Assembly: GCA_020852515.1 (NCBI GenBank)
Contig: JADZAS010000011.1
Coordinates: 62,001-126,000 of the forward strand
Direction: 5' to 3'
Source: Phycisphaerales bacterium
GTDB taxonomy: Bacteria; Planctomycetota; Phycisphaerae; Phycisphaerales; UBA5793
DNA: 64,000 bases
Under the pieces are notes generated by a model, which did not search any database, was not told the origin of the DNA, and saw nothing but the letters and a program-made list of their open reading frames with translations. Each line of letters starts with the position of its first letter. The stretch's first letter is position 1. Of this stretch, positions 60,988 to 64,000 are shown piece after piece. A program made the position numbers and the translations under genes.

Positions 60988-61244
60988 GACCGCACCTCCG
61001 CGTCGTCCAAAGACGCCTCGCCGGCTTCGGCCTGCCGCTGCCGACTGACGGCCTCGGCCGCGTGCAGCACCGCCGCCATCGACGCCAGGCGTACGATGCG
61101 GCGGGCCAGCTCTTCTCCAGACCGCGCGCCTTTACCCAGCGCCGGCGCCGGGCCCAGTGCGAGCCGAGCGACCTCTGATGGGCGGCGAGTCTCACCGACT
61201 CGACTGCGCTCGTTGTCAATCGCCTCCATGCGATTCGCGAGCAT
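60984..61244 (-). CDS. Small unknown protein, first gene of the flagellar operon
   Basis: 86 aa, ATG 61244 with AAGGAG nine bases upstream. Not recognised. It is charged and helical, with no signal peptide or membrane segment: a polar, Arg-rich first half (MEAIDNERSRVGETRR) and a helical second half (ARRIVRLASMAAVLHAAEAV). It overlaps flgF by four bases and lies 32 bases below the predicted start of a sigma-54 transcript. Its position suggests an early flagellar role such as a rod export helper; that is inference. Confidence 0.7.
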   Translation of the reverse strand: MLANRMEAIDNERSRVGETRRPSEVARLALGPAPALGKGARSGEELARRIVRLASMAAVLHAAEAVSRQRQAEAGEASLDDAEVRS

Positions 61245-61249
61245 GATGC

Positions 61250-61262
61250 GGCACTCCTTGCC
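61250..61262 (-). promoter_or_regulatory. Short AGGAG-loop hairpin before the flagellar operon
   Basis: On the minus strand GGCA-AGGAG-TGCC forms a four-base stem with the ribosome site in the loop. It resembles the loops before fliW and both flagellins, but the stem is short and could be chance. Confidence 0.35.
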
Positions 61263-61287
61263 TGCTTCACCGTTGCCGGCGACTTAT

Positions 61288-61303
61288 TGCAACCAGCATG
61301 CCG
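61288..61303 (-). promoter_or_regulatory. Sigma-54 promoter of the flagellar operon
   Basis: On the minus strand CGGCATGCTGGTTGCA matches the -24/-12 consensus TGGCACGNNNNTTGCA at all but two fixed positions, with the essential GG and GC ten bases apart. Transcription would begin near 61276, about 32 bases before the ATG at 61244. This would place the locus under RpoN and an enhancer-binding protein, as in other sigma-54 flagellar systems. Confidence 0.7.
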
Positions 61304-61455
61304 CGAGAGCCCGACGCGCCGAAGATCAGCGCAATGGCTTTCACAGTACCAAGTTACGTTCAAGCCTCGCAGATAGCGCACAGGAGCGTGCGCGCGATGG
61401 ATGCGCAAGAAGTGCAGCCGCGATGAGCCTGGCGACGGTCGTCCGGTCGACTCGC

Positions 61456-63123
61456 TTACGAGGGATATTCGCGCAGAATTTGCGCGAGTTGACGGCGGGC
61501 TCGCTGCTCGGCGGCGACGATGCGATGCACCGGCCGGTCCCAGGCTGCGGCGATCGCGGCGTGGGTCAGGGGCGCCTGGCCCGTCCAGCCGAAGCGGGCG
61601 GCCAGAATCTCGCGGGAATCCGCGGAGAGCCGCGCAGCCCCCGGCAGCGCTCGCGCGTTCAGTTCGAGGACGCCCCGCCAGGGATAGATGGTCGCGCCGA
61701 GATCGGGCAGACGGATCCCGCCGTGCTCGTGCCTCGCTCTGGCCACGGATGAAGGCGGCGGCGCCCACCGACGGGCGAGGTCGCTGCGCAGCGCATGCAC
61801 CGCGACCTGCCCGAGCCGTCCCTGTCGCGAGGAATCGAACGTGTCGATCCCCCGGAGCCCGGCGGCGACGATGAGCCGGTACGCCGCTTCGATCTCCGTC
61901 GTCGTCGATTGGCGAAGTTTGCGGCCGAGGTGGATCTCCACGTGCGAGATGAGGCTGGATCGCAGTCCGGCGAGCAGTTTCAGCTTGAGTCGGGTTGCCC
62001 AGCGCAGTCGGGTCTCGGCAAGATCGATGTCAGCGGCGCGGCTCTGGTGGCGGTCAAGGCGCTCGATGATCCGCCGCGCCGACCACAGCAGGTAGTGCAA
62101 TGCCGCCACGCCCTGCGTCTCATCGACCTCCGCCTCAAGTTGAAGGTTTGGCGCCTCATCGATCCACGCCGTGAAGTCGCCACCGGTGTCCAGATCGACC
62201 GGCAGGCCGCGCGTCGCCACAGGGCTGGTCAGGATCACCTCATCGGCGCCCTTGAGGGTGAACGTCGGCAGTTCGACGGCTCGGATCGGCCACGATCGCA
62301 GGCGCTGGGCCCGCTGCTCCAGGGCCGTGCGATAGATCGTGTTGACGGATCTTCCCACGCGATGCGCCACTTCGGAAGCGGGCACAGCGCGGTCGTGCGC
62401 GCGCAGCACGAGACGGCGCTGCCGATCGGTCATCGGACCGTGGTCGGCAAAGATCGACTCAGCCGGATGCTGCCGATCGTGCTGCTGCAGCACGCGGCGG
62501 ATGCCTTCGTGGCTGCGGCCAAATCGCCTTGCGAGGCGGAGCGCGGATTCGTTGAGAGACAGGTCGAGCGTCTGAGCGTATCGGCGAGCGCGGCAGATGA
62601 TCCGCTGCCGCGTAGCGGCGTCGATGCGCGAGAATCGCGCGGCGTGCTCCACGCGGCCGGGCCTTGCCGAGACAAACCGCTCGACCGCATCGGCGAAGTA
62701 CACGAGCCGGGGCCGGCCGTTGCCCAGTCGCACCTGGTGAGCCACGAGACCTTCCTTGCGGTAGCGGTGCAGCGTGACCGCGCTCACACTCAGACGGCGG
62801 GCGACTTCATCGGGAGGCAGCGGCGTGCGCGGCGCATAATCACTGGCGCTCCAGGAGAGGGCCGCACTGAGCCTCTCGATGAACTTGGCCAGATCGCCGA
62901 CAAGCGCCGAGCCGACAAACAAGGCGCCCTCGCTGCGCTCGCCGCGAAAGCCGGTGATGCGAAATCGCACGTAGTCCTCCGGGTAGTTGCGCTGGGGCTC
63001 AATTTCGTTGAGCAGTTTTTCGGCCGCCTGCATCTGCCGCGACAGCGTCTCAGGCGGCGCGTAGCGGAGTTCGTGAAGCAGATCGGCGAGAGCCGAAATC
63101 GTAAAGCGGGGAGGTCGAGCCAT
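61456..63123 (-). CDS. Divergent sigma-factor-like helix-turn-helix protein
   Basis: 555 aa, not assigned to a named family. Residues about 105-150 look like a MerR/excisionase-type helix-turn-helix (PDEVARRLSVSAVTLHRYRK then GRPRLVYFADAVERF). Residues 180-275 contain two more helix-turn-helix-like stretches (LARRFGRSHEGIRRVL; SEVAHRVGRSVNTIYRTA). Residues about 366-450 resemble sigma-70 region 2 (LIVAAGLRGIDTFDSSRQGR, then GQVAVHALRSDLARR), and 495-552 resemble region 4 (LSADSREILAARFG, AAIAAAWDRPVHRI). ATG 63123 lies 29 bases after mqnA. A regulator of transcription is likely; whether it binds RNA polymerase is open. Confidence 0.75.
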   Translation of the reverse strand: MARPPRFTISALADLLHELRYAPPETLSRQMQAAEKLLNEIEPQRNYPEDYVRFRITGFRGERSEGALFVGSALVGDLAKFIERLSAALSWSASDYAPRTPLPPDEVARRLSVSAVTLHRYRKEGLVAHQVRLGNGRPRLVYFADAVERFVSARPGRVEHAARFSRIDAATRQRIICRARRYAQTLDLSLNESALRLARRFGRSHEGIRRVLQQHDRQHPAESIFADHGPMTDRQRRLVLRAHDRAVPASEVAHRVGRSVNTIYRTALEQRAQRLRSWPIRAVELPTFTLKGADEVILTSPVATRGLPVDLDTGGDFTAWIDEAPNLQLEAEVDETQGVAALHYLLWSARRIIERLDRHQSRAADIDLAETRLRWATRLKLKLLAGLRSSLISHVEIHLGRKLRQSTTTEIEAAYRLIVAAGLRGIDTFDSSRQGRLGQVAVHALRSDLARRWAPPPSSVARARHEHGGIRLPDLGATIYPWRGVLELNARALPGAARLSADSREILAARFGWTGQAPLTHAAIAAAWDRPVHRIVAAEQRARRQLAQILREYPS

Positions 63124-63152
63124 CGGGCACCGTCACCGGCTGTGGGCGGCAT

Positions 63153-63986
63153 TCACAGCCGCTCAAACTCGAGCGGGCGATTCTGGGAGATCAGACCCAT
63201 CGCGTGGGCCAGTGCGAAAAACCGCTCAACGCCGCAGATCATCTGGTCCGTCCAGTCGAAGCGCAGCATTTCGCAGACGTAGGCGCGGGCGAGATCGACC
63301 GGCCAGCCATGCTGCGGCGCCTGCCTGGCGAGCATCTGCTCGAGGCGCTCCTTGTTGTGCCGGCGCTGGCGGTCGAGCACTGCGCCCACGGCCGAAGCGT
63401 CGGTCTCGCGGCGGGCCAGCCAGGTGGCGAAGACAAACGGCAGGCCCGTGAGTTCCTTCCATTCGGCGCCCAGGTCGAGTTGATAGGGATAGCGGATCGC
63501 GGGGGTCGAATCGGTAACAACCTTGTCGCCGATGAGCAGCATGGCCTGCGGCCACTGCACATCTTCGCCGGCGCCGGTGCGGTGCCGACGGGCATCGAAT
63601 TCGACCAGTTCAGGCTGGATGCCGTGCCGCTCATGCAGCAGCACGCGCAGAAGCATTACTGAGGTGTGGCTGTCGGTATCGCAATGAACTTTTGTGATGC
63701 GCTCGAGCGGCGTCTGGCTGAACAGCCGCACCGTCATCGTCGAGCCATCGCAGCCGAGCAGCCCGGCAGGCACGATCTTCAGCGGCTCGGGCGCCAGTTG
63801 ATAGTCCACGATCGAACACAGCGCCACCTCGACCTGCCCGGAGAGGAGCAGGCGGATGAGATCGCTGGGCACGGCGGGCTTCAGCTGAAGATCGGCAAGC
63901 CCCTCGAGGCCGTCGATGAGCGGCAGCGTGTTGAGGAAACTCACGACGCCGACGCGGTGTCGGGGCGCAACCTGATTCGCAGTCAT
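63153..63986 (-). CDS. mqnA: Chorismate dehydratase, futalosine menaquinone pathway
   Basis: 277 aa. MqnA dehydrates chorismate to 3-[(1-carboxyvinyl)oxy]benzoate, the first step of the futalosine route to menaquinone. It has a periplasmic-binding-protein-like fold without a signal peptide: GVVSFLNTLPLIDGL, AVPSDLIRLLLSGQVEVALC, SHTSVMLLRVLLHERHGIQP, LLIGDKVV and DLGAEWKELTGLPFVFATW. ATG 63986 is the start. It and trpE both draw on chorismate but are not linked. The sigma-like gene follows after 29 bases. Confidence 0.94.
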   Translation of the reverse strand: MTANQVAPRHRVGVVSFLNTLPLIDGLEGLADLQLKPAVPSDLIRLLLSGQVEVALCSIVDYQLAPEPLKIVPAGLLGCDGSTMTVRLFSQTPLERITKVHCDTDSHTSVMLLRVLLHERHGIQPELVEFDARRHRTGAGEDVQWPQAMLLIGDKVVTDSTPAIRYPYQLDLGAEWKELTGLPFVFATWLARRETDASAVGAVLDRQRRHNKERLEQMLARQAPQHGWPVDLARAYVCEMLRFDWTDQMICGVERFFALAHAMGLISQNRPLEFERL

Positions 63987-64000
63987 GGACGAACTGTAGG

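Noticed and set aside
1-64000. CRISPR arrays, insertion sequences, tRNA or rRNA genes, attachment sites
   Set aside because: None seen: no regular short direct repeats, no transposase or integrase motifs, no tRNA-like folds in the gaps.

Overview
The window is one contiguous, gene-dense, high-GC bacterial chromosome segment with housekeeping genes at intervals (pyrG, trpE, dnaE, der, lysA, mqnA). The mixture suggests a flagellated Planctomycetota, most likely of the Phycisphaerae. It combines a polysaccharide-export cluster, large secreted beta-helix and SBBP-repeat proteins with a common C-terminal domain, the futalosine menaquinone route, and a flagellar locus with FliW and CsrA. This assignment is inference from gene content; no rRNA or tRNA gene is visible.

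Layout. Positions 1-3536 (minus) hold the 5' part of pyrG and a secreted SBBP-repeat protein. trpE follows at 3816-5366. Positions 5609-25561 (plus) form one long, tightly packed cluster: two sulfotransferases, a transglutaminase-like protein, an ABC-2 permease (wzm), a radical SAM/SPASM enzyme, a small membrane-anchored protein, an asparagine-synthase-type amidotransferase, a methyltransferase with a long coiled coil, a GT4 glycosyltransferase, a protein with four tandem methyltransferase modules, the exporter ATPase (wzt) and a double methyltransferase. A multi-spanning HTTM-like protein (25545-27497, minus) belongs with them. Together they look like synthesis, terminal modification, sulfation and ABC export of a surface glycan. 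Six of these proteins (sulfotransferases A and B, transglutaminase-like, radical SAM, small anchored, HTTM-like) share an N-terminal or whole-protein module of about 70-80 residues. Its best copies read GGGRYSHW...LYFS..DNSDPRsNGRxY. I do not recognise it as a named domain, and it is the strongest novelty candidate here.

Positions 28068-32443 hold a tandem pair of secreted beta-helix proteins. The second copy is broken by a single in-frame TAG although its N-terminal protein sequence is otherwise conserved. dnaE, a class V aminotransferase and der follow on the plus strand. bpt, lysA, a large FAD/Fe-S dehydrogenase, a redoxin-like protein without the usual cysteines and a sugar-nucleotide epimerase lie on the minus strand.

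Positions 47188-61244 (minus) are a flagellar locus. A good sigma-54 site at 61288-61303 precedes an unknown 86-aa protein, then flgF, flgG, flgA, flgH, flgI, a rod-binding (flgJ-like) gene, flgN, flgK, flgL, fliW, csrA and two flagellin genes, each flagellin ending in a clear terminator. Leaders of fliW, both flagellins and the first gene carry hairpins that present AAGGAG or AGGAG in the loop. This is the shape expected of CsrA sites and suggests a FliW-CsrA-flagellin circuit encoded and read within the locus. The right end holds a divergent sigma-like helix-turn-helix protein and mqnA.

Two long imperfect inverted repeats of one sequence family sit about 10 bases downstream of stop codons (5376-5587 and 32454-32533).
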